A DNA stretch of 64,000 nucleotides from Acidipropionibacterium jensenii DSM 20535. Its GTDB lineage: Bacteria > Actinomycetota > Actinomycetes > Propionibacteriales > Propionibacteriaceae. Shown here in pieces: positions 42,829 through 52,066 of the stretch (positions are counted from its first letter, which is position 1; every line of letters begins with the position of its first letter). The position numbers and the translations under genes are program-made. Where the stretch lies: NCBI RefSeq assembly GCF_000425285.1, contig NZ_AUDD01000007.1:97717-161716 (forward strand). The letters are read 5' to 3'. The notes under the pieces were generated by a model. The model was given only the letters and a program-made list of their open reading frames with translations, did not search any database and was not told the origin of the DNA.

Positions 42829-43719
42829 GTGAGCGATGATCCGGCCGGACCTGACGAGAACACCGTCGACTCACCGATCGGGATCTTCGACTCCGGTTTC
42901 GGTGGGCTGACGGTGGCCCGGGCCGCCGTGGACCTGATGCCCAACGAGGACATCATCTATCTCGGCGACACGGCCCGGGCGCCCTACGGCGAGAAGCACA
43001 TCGCCCAGGTCCGCCACTACGCCCTGCAGTGCCTCGACCGGCTCAACACGCACGGTGTCAAGGCCTTGGTGATCGCCTGCAACACCGCCTCCTCGGCGGT
43101 GCTGCGCGATGCCCGGGAGCGCTACGACGTGCCGGTCATCGACGTCATCATGCCCGCCGCCCGGCGCGCCTCGCTGGTCACCCGCAACGGTCGGATCGGG
43201 GTGATCTGCACCGAGGCGACCGCCCGATCGCGGTCCTACGAGGATGCCCTGGCCGCGGTGCCGGGGGTCTGCCTGACCACCTCCCCCTGCCCCCGGTTCG
43301 TCGAGTTCGTCGAGCGGGGGATCACCGGCGGCCCCGAGCTGGAGGCGGTGGCGCGCCAGTACCTGGCGCCGATCCGGGAGGCCGGCTGCGACACCGTGAT
43401 CCTGGGGTGCACCCACTACCCGCTGCTGGCCGGTCTGATCAGCATGACCCTGGGCGACGAGGTGACCCTGGTGTCCTCCTCCGAGGAGTGCGCCCGGGCC
43501 TCCTACGCGGTCCTCACCCGGCGCGGCATCCTGCACACCGCCCCGAGGGAGCCGAGCCGCTACTTCCTCACCACCGGAAACGCCGAGAAGTTCGAACGGC
43601 TGGGACGCCGGCTGATGCAGGGATTCGTCCGCGACGTGCACCGAGTGGGGATGGACGAGACGCCGGCCCTGCTGGGCGACCGGGCCTTCGTGCGCTCCGC
43701 CGACGAGCCGGTCTCCTGA
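42829..43719 (+). CDS. murI: Glutamate racemase
   Basis: A 296-residue glutamate racemase supplying D-Glu for peptidoglycan. The two catalytic cysteines are visible in ACNTASS (Cys84) and GCTHYPLL (Cys194), with IGIFDSGFGGLTV at the N-terminus and LGDTARAPYG. GTG at 42829 follows TAGGCT by 8 nt. It is followed by rph and rdgB, an order shared with mycobacteria. Confidence 0.94.
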   Translation: MSDDPAGPDENTVDSPIGIFDSGFGGLTVARAAVDLMPNEDIIYLGDTARAPYGEKHIAQVRHYALQCLDRLNTHGVKALVIACNTASSAVLRDARERYDVPVIDVIMPAARRASLVTRNGRIGVICTEATARSRSYEDALAAVPGVCLTTSPCPRFVEFVERGITGGPELEAVARQYLAPIREAGCDTVILGCTHYPLLAGLISMTLGDEVTLVSSSEECARASYAVLTRRGILHTAPREPSRYFLTTGNAEKFERLGRRLMQGFVRDVHRVGMDETPALLGDRAFVRSADEPVS

Positions 43720-43802
43720 GGATCGTCCGTCGCCGGCACCCCGTTGACCGGAGCGCGGTCGGCCCCAGGATCTCGGCCGCCAGAAGTGTCGGCGGTGACC
43801 GC

Positions 43803-43808
43803 TACCCT
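43803..43808 (+). promoter_or_regulatory. -10 element of the rph operon
   Basis: TACCCT, 7 nt before the GTG; leaderless type. Confidence 0.45.
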
Positions 43809-43815
43809 TGGCGGC

Positions 43816-44559
43816 GTGACTGATTCTTCATCCAAGACCCGTGTCGACGGCCGTGACCTGGACCAGATGCGTCCGGTCTCCATCAAGCGTTCCTGGCTCT
43901 CCCAGGCCGAGGGCTCGGTGCTGGTGACCTTCGGACGCACCACCGTGCTGTGCAACGCCTCGGTCACCGAGGGGGTCCCGCGCTGGCGCAAGGGGTCGGG
44001 GCTCGGCTGGGTCACCGCGGAGTACGAGATGCTTCCGCGGGCCACCAACGACCGCAGCCCGCGAGAGTCCCGCAAGGGCAAGATCGGTGGCCGCACCCAC
44101 GAGATCTCCCGGCTGGTCGGCCGCTCCCTGCGGGCCGTCGTCGACTACAAGGCCCTCGGCGAGAACACCATCGTGCTGGACTGCGACGTCCTGCAGGCCG
44201 ACGGCGGGACCCGCACGGCCTCGATCACCGGCGGCTACGTGGCCCTGTGGGACGCCATCGCCTGGCTGCGCGAGCGCGGATCCCTGGCCGGGGAGCCGCT
44301 GACCGGATCGGTGCAGGCGATCAGCGCCGGCCTGGTGGGCGGGGTCCCGATGCTCGACCTGGCCTATGAGGAGGACTCCCGGGCCGACACCGACATGAAC
44401 ATCGTGATGTCGGGGGACGGCGATTTCGTGGAGATCCAGGGCACCGCCGAGGGGGCCCCGTTCAACCGGGACCTGCTCGGCCAGCTGCTCGACCTGGGGA
44501 CCAAGGGCTGCGCCGAGCTCAAGGCCGCCCAGCAGGAGGCCCTGAAGGTGGAGCTGTGA
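43816..44559 (+). CDS. rph: Ribonuclease PH
   Basis: A 247-residue phosphorolytic 3'-5' exoribonuclease trimming tRNA ends. Recognised from [13 protein letters not shown], the [18 protein letters not shown] strand, [30 protein letters not shown] and the [16 protein letters not shown] active-site region. GTG at 43816 was chosen because TACCCT lies 7 nt upstream, although the frame is open to 43744. It overlaps rdgB by 4 nt. Confidence 0.94.
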   Translation: MTDSSSKTRVDGRDLDQMRPVSIKRSWLSQAEGSVLVTFGRTTVLCNASVTEGVPRWRKGSGLGWVTAEYEMLPRATNDRSPRESRKGKIGGRTHEISRLVGRSLRAVVDYKALGENTIVLDCDVLQADGGTRTASITGGYVALWDAIAWLRERGSLAGEPLTGSVQAISAGLVGGVPMLDLAYEEDSRADTDMNIVMSGDGDFVEIQGTAEGAPFNRDLLGQLLDLGTKGCAELKAAQQEALKVEL

Positions 44560-45176
44560 GCCGCGTCGTGCTGGCCTCCCACAACCGGGCCAAACTCGTC
44601 GAGCTGTCGCGGACCTTCCAGGCCGCCGGCTCCGACGTCGAGGTGGTCTCCGTCGATGAGGTGCTCCGCTACCCGCCGCCCGCCGAGATCGGCGCCAGTT
44701 TCGTCGAGAATGCCCTCATCAAGGCCCGGGCCGCCGCCGAGCGCACCGGACTGCCGGCTCTGGCCGACGACTCGGGGATCGAGGTCGACGCCCTCAACAG
44801 GATGCCCGGCATCCGGTCGGCCCGCTGGTCGGGTCCCGAGGCCACCGACGCCGGGAACCTCCAGCTGCTGCTGGACCAGACCTTCGATCTGCCGGCCGAG
44901 CGCAGCACCGCCCGGTTCGTCTGCGCGATGGCCTTCGTCGACCCGGACGGCACCGAACTCACCGAGACCGCGACCATGGAGGGCCGGGTGATCCACCAGG
45001 CCCGCGGCACCAACGGTTTCGGCTACGACCCGATGTTCGTTCCCGACGAGCAGCAGGGATCCCTCACCAGCGCCGAGCTGAGCCCGGCGGCCAAGGACGC
45101 CATCAGTCACCGCGGCAGGGCGGTGCGCGCCATCGTGCCGGCGGTCATCGCCCACCTGCACGCCAAGGAGAGCTGA
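44556..45176 (+). CDS. rdgB: dITP/XTP pyrophosphatase
   Basis: A 206-residue Ham1/RdgB enzyme that removes non-canonical purine nucleoside triphosphates. It starts with [13 protein letters not shown] and contains [15 protein letters not shown] with the metal-binding Asp residues, then [14 protein letters not shown] near the C-terminus. GTG overlaps the rph stop, so translation is coupled. It sits in an operon with thyA and folA, all nucleotide-related. Confidence 0.93.
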   Translation: MSRVVLASHNRAKLVELSRTFQAAGSDVEVVSVDEVLRYPPPAEIGASFVENALIKARAAAERTGLPALADDSGIEVDALNRMPGIRSARWSGPEATDAGNLQLLLDQTFDLPAERSTARFVCAMAFVDPDGTELTETATMEGRVIHQARGTNGFGYDPMFVPDEQQGSLTSAELSPAAKDAISHRGRAVRAIVPAVIAHLHAKES

Positions 45177-45177
45177 G

Positions 45178-45990
45178 ATGCAGCAGTACCTCGACCTGTT
45201 CCGCCGGATCCTCACCGAGGGGTCCCGCCGCCAGGACCGCACCGGCACCGGGACGCTGAGCGTCTTCGGACACCAGATGCGCTTCGACCTGCGCCAGGGA
45301 TTCCCACTGGTCACCACCAAGAGGATCTACACCCGGGCGGTCTTCGGGGAGCTGCTGTGGTTCCTGCGGGGGGACACCAATGTCTCCTGGCTCCACGACA
45401 ACAACATCCACATCTGGGACGAGTGGGCCGACGAGAAGGGCGAGCTGGGGCCGATCTACGGCCACCAGTGGCGGTCCTGGCCCGATCTTCACGGGGGCAG
45501 CATCGACCAGATCGCCCGGGTCATCGAGCAGATCCGCACCGACCCCTGGTCGCGGCGTCACATCGTCAGCGCCTGGAACCCGGCCGAGGTCGACGAGATG
45601 GCGCTGCCGCCCTGTCACACGATGTTCCAGTTCTACGTGACCGGCGACGACTCCGGGAGGCCGGCCTGGCTGTCCTGCCAGCTCTACCAGCGCAGCGGCG
45701 ACACCTTCCTGGGGGTGCCCTTCAACATCGCCTCCTACGCCCTGCTGACCCACCTGGTCGCCCGGCTCACCGGGCTGCGACCCCTGGAGTTCGTCCACAC
45801 CCTCGGCGACGCCCACCTCTACCTCAACCATCTCGACCAGGTCCACGAGCAGCTGGGCAGGACCCCCAGGGCGCTGCCCCGGCTGGTGCTCAGTCCCGAC
45901 ATCTTCTCCATCGACGCGGTGGAGCTGTCCGACATCAGCATCGAGGGATACGACCCCTACCCGGCCATCAAGGCCCCGATCGCGGTCTGA
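45178..45990 (+). CDS. thyA: Thymidylate synthase
   Basis: A 270-residue ThyA that methylates dUMP with methylenetetrahydrofolate. The catalytic Cys146 lies in [11 protein letters not shown], with [10 protein letters not shown] and [17 protein letters not shown] around it. AAGGAG lies at good distance from ATG 45178. The next gene, 4 nt on, encodes dihydrofolate reductase, which recycles its folate product. Confidence 0.95.
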   Translation: MQQYLDLFRRILTEGSRRQDRTGTGTLSVFGHQMRFDLRQGFPLVTTKRIYTRAVFGELLWFLRGDTNVSWLHDNNIHIWDEWADEKGELGPIYGHQWRSWPDLHGGSIDQIARVIEQIRTDPWSRRHIVSAWNPAEVDEMALPPCHTMFQFYVTGDDSGRPAWLSCQLYQRSGDTFLGVPFNIASYALLTHLVARLTGLRPLEFVHTLGDAHLYLNHLDQVHEQLGRTPRALPRLVLSPDIFSIDAVELSDISIEGYDPYPAIKAPIAV

Positions 45991-45993
45991 ACG

Positions 45994-46497
45994 ATGAACG
46001 CCCACGCACCGATGCAGGTGATCGCCATCGCCGCGGTGGCCGATGACGGGTCGATCGGCTCGGGGGAGGACATGCTGTGGCACATCCCCGAGGACTTCCG
46101 GCGGTTCAAGAGGGTGACGATGGGCCACACCCTGGTCTTCGGCCGACGGACCTTCGAGCAGATCGGCAGGCTCCCCGGGCGCCGGCACATCGTGTGCACC
46201 CGGGACCGGTCCTGGTCGGCGCAGGGGGTCGACGTCGCCCACTCGGTGCCCCGGGCCGTGGAGACGGCCCGGCAGGCCGGTGAACAGATCTGCTACATCG
46301 CCGGTGGGGCGCAGATCTACGCCGACGCCCTCGGCCTGTGCACCGGTCTGGACATCACCGAGGTGCACCGCCGACCCGGCGGTGCGGCGCGGTTCCCGCA
46401 GATCACCCCCGACAGCTGGCGGGAGGTCTCCCGCCAGCGGCACGAGGGATTCGACTTCGTGCAGTACCTGCCGGTCCGGGCCGCAGGCGAGGACTGA
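45994..46497 (+). CDS. folA: Dihydrofolate reductase
   Basis: A 167-residue dihydrofolate reductase. The active-site acid sits in LWHIPEDFRRFKRVTMG, and GHTLVFGRRTFEQIGRLPGR plus the IAGGAQIYADAL stretch form the NADPH site. It lies 3 nt after thyA, whose dihydrofolate it reduces, and ends 3 nt before dinB. Confidence 0.93.
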   Translation: MNAHAPMQVIAIAAVADDGSIGSGEDMLWHIPEDFRRFKRVTMGHTLVFGRRTFEQIGRLPGRRHIVCTRDRSWSAQGVDVAHSVPRAVETARQAGEQICYIAGGAQIYADALGLCTGLDITEVHRRPGGAARFPQITPDSWREVSRQRHEGFDFVQYLPVRAAGED

Positions 46498-46500
46498 GCG

Positions 46501-47949
46501 ATGCGCTCCCGGGCGTCGGTCCTGCACCTGGACATGGACGCCTTCTTCGCCTCGGTGGAGCAGCGCGACAAGCCGTCGCTGAGGGGCAAGGCGGTCATCG
46601 TCGGGGGAACCAGCGGCCGCGGCGTCGTCTCGACCGCCTCCTACGAGGCGCGCGCCTTCGGGGTGCACTCGGCGATGCCGAGCGCCCAGGCCCGCCACCT
46701 GGCCCCTCAGGCCGCCTTCCTGTCGGGCCGCTTCGAGGCCTACCGGGAGTCCAGCCGGGTGGTGATGGGGCTGCTCCACGAGGTCTCCCCACTGGTGGAG
46801 CCGCTGAGCCTGGACGAGGCCTTCGTCGACCTGGAGTCCGCCGACATCGACACCGGGGATGTCGCAGCGGTGCGCAGACTGGCCGCCACCCTGCGCCACC
46901 AGGTGGCCGGGCGGACCGAGGGCCTCACCTGCTCGGTCGGGATCGGCTCGAGCAAGTTCATGGCCAAGGTCGCCTCCGAGATGGCCAAGCCCGGCCGGGG
47001 GCACCAGGACCATGTCGTGCTGGTCGAACCCGGCACGGAGGCCGACGTCATCGCCCCGCTGCCGGTCCGCGCGATCCCCGGGGTGGGGCCGGTGGCGGCG
47101 GCCCGGCTGGACCGACTGGGAATGAAGAAGGTCGCCGACATCCGGCAGGCCTCCCGGGAGGAGCTGGTCCGGGAACTGGGTCAGGCCTGGGGGGCCGGTC
47201 TGGCCGATCTGGCCATGGCCCGCGACGACCGCCCGGTGATCTCCTCACGGGAGGCGAAGTCCATCTCGGTGGAGGACACCTTCGAGCACGACCTCACCGA
47301 CCGGGCCGAGTGCGAGCGGGTGGTCGACCGGGACGCCGCGCTGGTCTGCGCCCGGCTGCAGCACTCGGGGCGGTTCGCCCGCACGGTGACCCTCAAGGCC
47401 AAGATGTCGGACTTCAGCATCTGGTCGCGGTCGGTGACGATGATCGGGGCCACCGACTCCGCCGAGCGGGTCCGACGGATGGCCCGGCACCTGCTCGGAT
47501 CACTGGACCTGAGGGAGGGGGTCCGGCTGCTCGGGGTGGGGGTGGCGAACTTCACCACCTCCGCCCAGGAGGAGCTCTTCGCGGTCGACGACCACGGAAC
47601 ACTGGTGGAGGACGTCGACCGGCTGCCGACGGTCGAGGGACCGCTGGGAGGACTGGCCGCCGGTCCCTTCGGCAGGCGACGGTCGATGGACGAGGGGATG
47701 CACCACTGGCGTCCCGGCGCCGATGTGGAGCACACCCGCTGGGGTCGCGGCTGGGTGTGGGGGTCGGGCCACGACGTGGTGACGGTGCGCTTCGAGTACC
47801 GGGGGTCCAGCATCGGCCGGGTCCGTTCGATGGCGGCCGACGATCCCCAGATCAGCCGGGCCGACCCGCTGCCACTGGCCTGGACGCTGGACCACCGGGT
47901 GACCACGGTCGACGAGGATCCCGGCGTCGACCCGACGACACCTGACTGA
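46501..47949 (+). CDS. dinB: DNA polymerase IV (Y family)
   Basis: A 482-residue translesion polymerase. The catalytic acids are kept: [14 protein letters not shown] (Asp11, Asp13) and [10 protein letters not shown]; the helix-hairpin-helix [15 protein letters not shown] and the little-finger domain follow. A C-terminal extension of about 100 residues ends without a clear clamp motif. It is the last gene of the rph-rdgB-thyA-folA run; no LexA-type box was seen in front, so it is probably expressed with the operon. Confidence 0.93.
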   Translation: MRSRASVLHLDMDAFFASVEQRDKPSLRGKAVIVGGTSGRGVVSTASYEARAFGVHSAMPSAQARHLAPQAAFLSGRFEAYRESSRVVMGLLHEVSPLVEPLSLDEAFVDLESADIDTGDVAAVRRLAATLRHQVAGRTEGLTCSVGIGSSKFMAKVASEMAKPGRGHQDHVVLVEPGTEADVIAPLPVRAIPGVGPVAAARLDRLGMKKVADIRQASREELVRELGQAWGAGLADLAMARDDRPVISSREAKSISVEDTFEHDLTDRAECERVVDRDAALVCARLQHSGRFARTVTLKAKMSDFSIWSRSVTMIGATDSAERVRRMARHLLGSLDLREGVRLLGVGVANFTTSAQEELFAVDDHGTLVEDVDRLPTVEGPLGGLAAGPFGRRRSMDEGMHHWRPGADVEHTRWGRGWVWGSGHDVVTVRFEYRGSSIGRVRSMAADDPQISRADPLPLAWTLDHRVTTVDEDPGVDPTTPD

Positions 47950-48005
47950 CCCGACGCAGTCGAGGCGGCCCGATCTCAGCCCAGCCACACATCCCGACAG
48001 GATGA

Positions 48006-48055
48006 GACAATCCCCCTCCGACAAGGATAAACATCCTTGTCGGAGGGGGATTGTC
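48006..48055. terminator. Perfect 23-bp hairpin between dinB and tRNA-Leu
   Basis: Two 23-nt arms pair perfectly around AAAC. It lies 57 nt past dinB and 6 nt past the tRNA 3' end, so it can end both transcripts. Confidence 0.75.
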
Positions 48056-48060
48056 GCAGG

Positions 48061-48142
48061 TGCCGGAGAAGGGACTCGAACCCTCACGCCACAAGGCACA
48101 GGAACCTAAATCCTGCGTGTCTGCCAGTTCCACCACTCCGGC
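48061..48142 (-). tRNA. tRNA-Leu (UAG anticodon)
   Basis: Class II tRNA on the minus strand: 7-bp acceptor GCCGGAG/CTCCGGC, anticodon loop TTTAGGT with TAG, a long variable arm, and GGTTCGAGTCC in the T arm. CCA is not encoded. It lies 38 nt after the peroxiredoxin gene in the same direction. Confidence 0.95.
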
Positions 48143-48180
48143 CGGGGCGCCCGCGGGGGCGCCGGGGGCTCAGCCCGGGA

Positions 48181-48660
48181 TCAGATCTTGAGTTCGCGAC
48201 ACAGCTTCTCCACGTGGCCCTTGGCCCGCACGTTGTACTGGGCGAGGCTGACGATCGGTCGGCCGTCGTCCTGGACGTCCACCACGAAGGTGGACCGGAT
48301 CACTCCCTCGATCTCCTTGCCGTAGACGTTCTTCAGACCGTAGGTCCCGTAGGCCCGCATCACCTTCGTGTCGGCGTCAGAGAGCAGGGTGAGGGTCAGC
48401 GACTCCTTCTCGGTGAACTTCCGCAGCCGGTCCACCGAGTCCGGGGAGATCCCCAGCACGGTGTACCCGGCGGCCGAGATCGCGTCGTGGTGGGTGGTGA
48501 AGTCAACCGCCTGAGTGGTACATCCGGGTGTCATCGCGGCCGGGTAGAAGTACACGATGACCCGCTGTCCGGTGAGCTTGGAGAGGGTCACCGGATGGCC
48601 GGAGGCATCCGGGAGAGTGAAATCGGGGGCGATCGATCCGGGGGCGAGGCGAATGCTCAT
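48181..48660 (-). CDS. bcp: Thioredoxin-dependent peroxiredoxin, BCP type
   Basis: A 159-residue peroxiredoxin reducing hydroperoxides. The peroxidatic Cys47 lies in FYPAAMTPGCTTQA, the BCP signature. The resolving Cys usually five residues later in E. coli-type BCP is absent (AVDF), and one other Cys occurs near the C-terminus, so it may work as an atypical or 1-Cys form. ATG at 48660 follows TATATC by 8 nt. Confidence 0.92.
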   Translation of the reverse strand: MSIRLAPGSIAPDFTLPDASGHPVTLSKLTGQRVIVYFYPAAMTPGCTTQAVDFTTHHDAISAAGYTVLGISPDSVDRLRKFTEKESLTLTLLSDADTKVMRAYGTYGLKNVYGKEIEGVIRSTFVVDVQDDGRPIVSLAQYNVRAKGHVEKLCRELKI

Positions 48661-48668
48661 GCGCTCAC

Positions 48669-48674
48669 GATATA
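48669..48674 (-). promoter_or_regulatory. -10-like element of bcp
   Basis: TATATC on the minus strand, 8 nt before the ATG. Confidence 0.35.
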
Positions 48675-48799
48675 GGCTGTCGCCACGGCTTGGCGCGCGG
48701 GCCGACGTTGACACGTCGGACGTCGTCGAGACGATTCAGAAACCACGGTCGGCCCAGCGCCGGCCGATTTTCAGGTGGTCGCGTCTCAGGGAGGGCCAA

Positions 48800-49279
48800 A
48801 TGGCTGACAACCGACAGCAGGGCAAGGCGAAGGACATTCGTTCCGCCGATCAGATCAGGCGGGACATCGCCGCTGCACGGGCCAAGATGTCGGCCACGGT
48901 GGAGGGCCTCACCGAGCAGTTCCACCCCGCTGCGGTCAAGAACCGGGTCGTCGAGGACGCCAAGGAGTTCGTCCAGAAGGAGTACACCAGCGTCCGGGAG
49001 AAGCTGATCTCCCAGGTCAAGGACGAGGACGGCTGGCGCACCGATCGGCTCAAGCTGGTCGGCGGCGCCTCCGCGGGGGCGGTCACCGGGCTGGTGCTGC
49101 TGCGTGCGGTGGTCGGCAAGGTGACCGGATCAACGGCCCGCAAGAAGTTCGAGAAGGCCCAGGTCGCCGCGGCCAAGGACGCCAAGAAGCAGGCGAAGAA
49201 GCAGCGCAAGACCGATGCCAAGGCGGCGAAGACCGCCAAGAAGCAGGCGAAGAAGCTGGCCAAGACCATCGCGAAGTGA
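48800..49279 (+). CDS. DUF3618 domain protein
   Basis: A 159-residue protein. The DUF3618 part (about 17-60) includes ADQIRRDIAAARAKMSATVEGL; a hydrophobic stretch near 95-112 may contact the membrane; the last 45 residues are a Lys/Ala tail of helical AKKQAKK-like repeats, similar to HU-type tails. ATG at 48800 has AGGGAGGG upstream. A TTGACA hexamer at 48708 may be its -35. Function unknown. Confidence 0.82.
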   Translation: MADNRQQGKAKDIRSADQIRRDIAAARAKMSATVEGLTEQFHPAAVKNRVVEDAKEFVQKEYTSVREKLISQVKDEDGWRTDRLKLVGGASAGAVTGLVLLRAVVGKVTGSTARKKFEKAQVAAAKDAKKQAKKQRKTDAKAAKTAKKQAKKLAKTIAK

Positions 49280-49289
49280 TCGTGCAGCG

Positions 49290-49640
49290 GTGAGCGAGCA
49301 CACGGAGGGCGGCGACACTGCCGTCGACCTGCCCATCCGGATGCTGGGCGACCGGGTGCTGGTCTCCACGAAGGGGGAGGACGCCGAGCGGCGCAGTGGA
49401 TCGGGAATCGTCATTCCCGCCACCGTGACGATGGGCCACCGGTTGAGCTGGGGCCGGGTGGTCGCGCTGGGCCCGGCGGTGCGCCAGGTGGTGCTGGGGG
49501 ACCGGGTGCTCTTCGACCCCACCGATCGGCCCGAGGTCGAACTCGAGGGATCCAGCTACACCCTGCTGCGCGAGGAGGAGATCCACGCGGTGTCCACCGC
49601 CGAGGAGAGCTCCGGCGACGAGGTCGGCATGTACCTGTGA
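49290..49640 (+). CDS. GroES-like co-chaperonin paralogue
   Basis: A 116-residue protein of the chaperonin-10 family. The fold is seen in IRMLGDRVLVSTKGED and a later VVLGDRVLFDP, ending with LLREEEIHAV. It has an N-terminal extension of about 12 residues and an acidic C-terminal tail EESSGDEVGMYL. The mobile loop is RRSGSGIVIPA. Without a groEL nearby it looks like an accessory copy. GTG at 49290 lies 10 nt after the DUF3618 stop; the same pair occurs in other actinobacteria. Confidence 0.82.
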   Translation: MSEHTEGGDTAVDLPIRMLGDRVLVSTKGEDAERRSGSGIVIPATVTMGHRLSWGRVVALGPAVRQVVLGDRVLFDPTDRPEVELEGSSYTLLREEEIHAVSTAEESSGDEVGMYL

Positions 49641-49696
49641 GACCGCCCAGGCCGAACAGCCTGAGAATTCTCCCTGAGTTGACCGGACCGCGCTGC

Positions 49697-49702
49697 TAGC
49701 AT
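49697..49702 (+). promoter_or_regulatory. Extended -10 element of the sugar importer operon
   Basis: TAGCAT preceded by TGC, an extended -10 form. It lies 67 nt before the ATG, so this operon has a leader with a ribosome binding site (GGGAG). Confidence 0.45.
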
Positions 49703-49723
49703 GAGGGGCACCACACGGCGGGG

Positions 49724-49742
49724 GCACGTGGTGATGACGTGC
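49724..49742. promoter_or_regulatory. Candidate operator in the importer leader
   Basis: Inverted repeat GCACGT-N7-ACGTGC just downstream of the promoter, in a position to act as a repressor site. No regulator gene is adjacent. Confidence 0.4.
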
Positions 49743-49769
49743 ACCGTCACATTCAAGGGAGAATGAGTG

Positions 49770-51068
49770 ATGTCAGTTTCACGTCGTACTTTCCTCGCCG
49801 GACTTGGGGGTCTCGGCTCGGTTGCAGTGCTCAGCGCCTGCGGATCCAACTCCGATTCCAGCTCCTCGGCGTCACCGAGTGCCGCCTTCAGCGGCAAGGG
49901 TCCCATTGCCTTCGCGATGGGCAAGGACACCACCGGGACCCTTCAGCAGGTCCTTGACGGCTGGAACAAGGACCATCCCGATGAGAAGGTCACACTGACC
50001 GAACTGCCGGAGTCCGCCGATGACCAGCGTGCGGCAATGATTCGGAACTTCCAGACCAAATCGGACGCCTACGCGGTGGTCGGGATGGACCCGATCTGGG
50101 TGGCCGAGTTCGCCTCCCAGCAGTGGGTCACCGCGCTGCCGGCCGACACCGACACCTCGCTGCTGCTGAAGTCCAGTGTCGATGCCGCCACCTACTTCAA
50201 GAAGCTCTACGGAGTCCCCTTCAGCACCAATGGTCAGCTGCTGTTCTACCGCAAGGACCTGCTGGACGCCGCCGGGGTCGCAGTGCCGACGACCTGGGAG
50301 CAGATGTGGGCGGCCTGGGACAAGGTCAAGAACACCCCGGCCGCCAAGGGAATGTCGGCCTACTCCGGTCAGCTCGCCAAGTACGAGGGGCTGACGGTGA
50401 ACTTCACCTCAGCCGTGCTGTCGGCGGGCGGCAAGGTCTTCGACGAGGCCGGCAAGCCGACGGTCAACTCGGCTCAGGCGAAGGCCGGTCTGGAAGCCAT
50501 CGTCAACGGGTTCTCGACGGGAGCCATCCCCAAGGAGGCGCTCACCTACAAGGAGGAGGAGTCGCGCCAGGCCTTCCAGGAGGGGAAGCTGATGTTCCTG
50601 GCGAACTGGCCCTACGTCTACTCGAAGGCCGCCGCCACCGACGGCTCCTCGAAGGTCGCCGGGAAGTTCGGCGTCGCACCGCTTCCGGGCATCGGCAGCA
50701 ACCCCGGCATGACGGTCCTGGGAGGCCTCGTGCTGGGCGTCTCGGCCTTCGCCAAGTACAAGGCGACCGCCCTGGAGTTCGCGAAGTACATGGCCACCGA
50801 GAAGGTCCAGAAGGCGTGGGCGCTGGCCGCCAGCCAGGCGCCGGTGGTGAGCTCGCTGTACGACGATGCCGAGATCATCAAGGCGTATCCCTACACCGAG
50901 CAGCTGAAGAAGGCTCTCGACAGTGCCGGAACCCGCCCGAAGGTGCACAACTACGGCGACGTCACCCAGGCCATCCAGAATGCTGTCTACCCGGCGCTCA
51001 GCGGTACTCCGGCTGTTGACGCTGCGCTGCAGGGCCTGCAGACGAAGCTCGAGGCGCTGGCGTCATGA
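49770..51068 (+). CDS. Sugar ABC transporter substrate-binding lipoprotein
   Basis: A 432-residue extracytoplasmic binding protein of the sugar (CUT1) class. The N-terminus has SRRTFL, a twin-arginine pattern, and a lipobox LSAC with Cys24, so export by Tat and lipid anchoring are likely. A Ser-rich linker precedes the mature fold. LYGVPFSTNGQLLFYRKDLLDAAG is the family hallmark. ATG at 49770 has GGGAG about 8 nt upstream. The sugar cannot be told from sequence; maltose- or trehalose-type oligosaccharides are common for this class. Confidence 0.9.
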   Translation: MSVSRRTFLAGLGGLGSVAVLSACGSNSDSSSSASPSAAFSGKGPIAFAMGKDTTGTLQQVLDGWNKDHPDEKVTLTELPESADDQRAAMIRNFQTKSDAYAVVGMDPIWVAEFASQQWVTALPADTDTSLLLKSSVDAATYFKKLYGVPFSTNGQLLFYRKDLLDAAGVAVPTTWEQMWAAWDKVKNTPAAKGMSAYSGQLAKYEGLTVNFTSAVLSAGGKVFDEAGKPTVNSAQAKAGLEAIVNGFSTGAIPKEALTYKEEESRQAFQEGKLMFLANWPYVYSKAAATDGSSKVAGKFGVAPLPGIGSNPGMTVLGGLVLGVSAFAKYKATALEFAKYMATEKVQKAWALAASQAPVVSSLYDDAEIIKAYPYTEQLKKALDSAGTRPKVHNYGDVTQAIQNAVYPALSGTPAVDAALQGLQTKLEALAS

Positions 51069-52066
51069 GCCGGGTGAGGCTGTCGTCGGAGGAGCGTAAG
51101 GAGGAGCGGTTCGCCTACCTGCTGTTGCTGCCGACGCTGTTCGTGCTGGCCCTGGTGGTCGGCTTCCCGCTCATCCTGTCGCTGTGGCAGTCGTTGTTCC
51201 GCGGCGCCTCGGGGATCGATCCGAACACCGGGCTGGTGGAGCAGGGTGACACCTTCGTCGGGCTGGGCAACTACACTGCGGTGTTCTCCGCTGCCGACGC
51301 CTCCGGCCAGTTCTGGAACGCCTTCTGGAACACCTCCTTCTTCACCGTCGTCGGGGTGCTCGTCGAGACGGTGCTGGGTGTGCTGATGGCCCTCATCATG
51401 GTCCGCGGGATGCGCGGGCTGGGGTGGGTGCGGGCCGGCATCCTGGTGCCCTGGGCGATCCCGACGATCGTCTCGGCGCTGATGTGGAAACTGATCTTCA
51501 ACGCCGATGGGGTGGCCAACAAGCTGATCGGCAACCAGATCCTGTGGACCACGGAGGGCTGGCAGGCCAAGGCCGCGGTCCTCATCGCCGACATCTGGAA
51601 GACCGCCCCCTACATCGGGCTGCTCACCCTGGCGGGCCTGCAGACCATCGACACGCAGGTCTACGAGGCCGCCAAGGTGGATGGGGCGAGCGCCTGGCAG
51701 TCCTTCTGGAGGATCACCCTGCCGCTGGTCAAACCGGTGCTCATCGTGGCGGTGCTGTTCCGCACTCTGGACGCCATGAGGATGTTCGACCTCCCCTACG
51801 GCCTGCTGGGCATGCTGGACTCCGGCAAGACCCTGTCGATGCTGTCGTGGTACCAGGCGGGTCAGTCCCGCTACGGGGAGGCGGCGGCCTACTCGCTGTA
51901 CCTGTTCGCCTACATCTGCCTCATCGTGCTGGTCTTCGTGCGGGTGCTGGGGGCCGACATCATGGGGTCCCAGGAGAGCGGGAGGAATCGTAGGAGGAAG
52001 GGCGGGAAGGGCGACGCCCCGGCGTCGGATCCAGCCGGGGCCGCGACGGCAGGGGGCAGGTCATGA
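51065..52066 (+). CDS. Sugar ABC transporter permease (MalF type)
   Basis: A 333-residue permease with six predicted membrane helices. The EAA loop reads YEAAKVDGASAWQSFWRITLPLVKP (about 200-224), the contact for the ATPase. The C-terminus is a polar Arg/Lys/Gly-rich tail. It overlaps the binding protein gene by 4 nt and the second permease gene by 4 nt. Confidence 0.92.
   Translation: MSRVRLSSEERKEERFAYLLLLPTLFVLALVVGFPLILSLWQSLFRGASGIDPNTGLVEQGDTFVGLGNYTAVFSAADASGQFWNAFWNTSFFTVVGVLVETVLGVLMALIMVRGMRGLGWVRAGILVPWAIPTIVSALMWKLIFNADGVANKLIGNQILWTTEGWQAKAAVLIADIWKTAPYIGLLTLAGLQTIDTQVYEAAKVDGASAWQSFWRITLPLVKPVLIVAVLFRTLDAMRMFDLPYGLLGMLDSGKTLSMLSWYQAGQSRYGEAAAYSLYLFAYICLIVLVFVRVLGADIMGSQESGRNRRRKGGKGDAPASDPAGAATAGGRS

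Noticed and set aside
46480..46500. Own damage-inducible promoter for dinB
   Set aside because: Only 3 nt separate it from folA and no promoter or LexA motif was seen.
45145..47013. A 622-codon open frame antisense to thyA, folA and dinB
   Set aside because: Three clear genes lie on the other strand; no motif in the antisense product.
48708..48736. Strong promoter for the DUF3618 gene from TTGACA
   Set aside because: The -35 is perfect but the hexamer 17 bp on (ACGATT) is a poor -10, so it was mentioned but not called.
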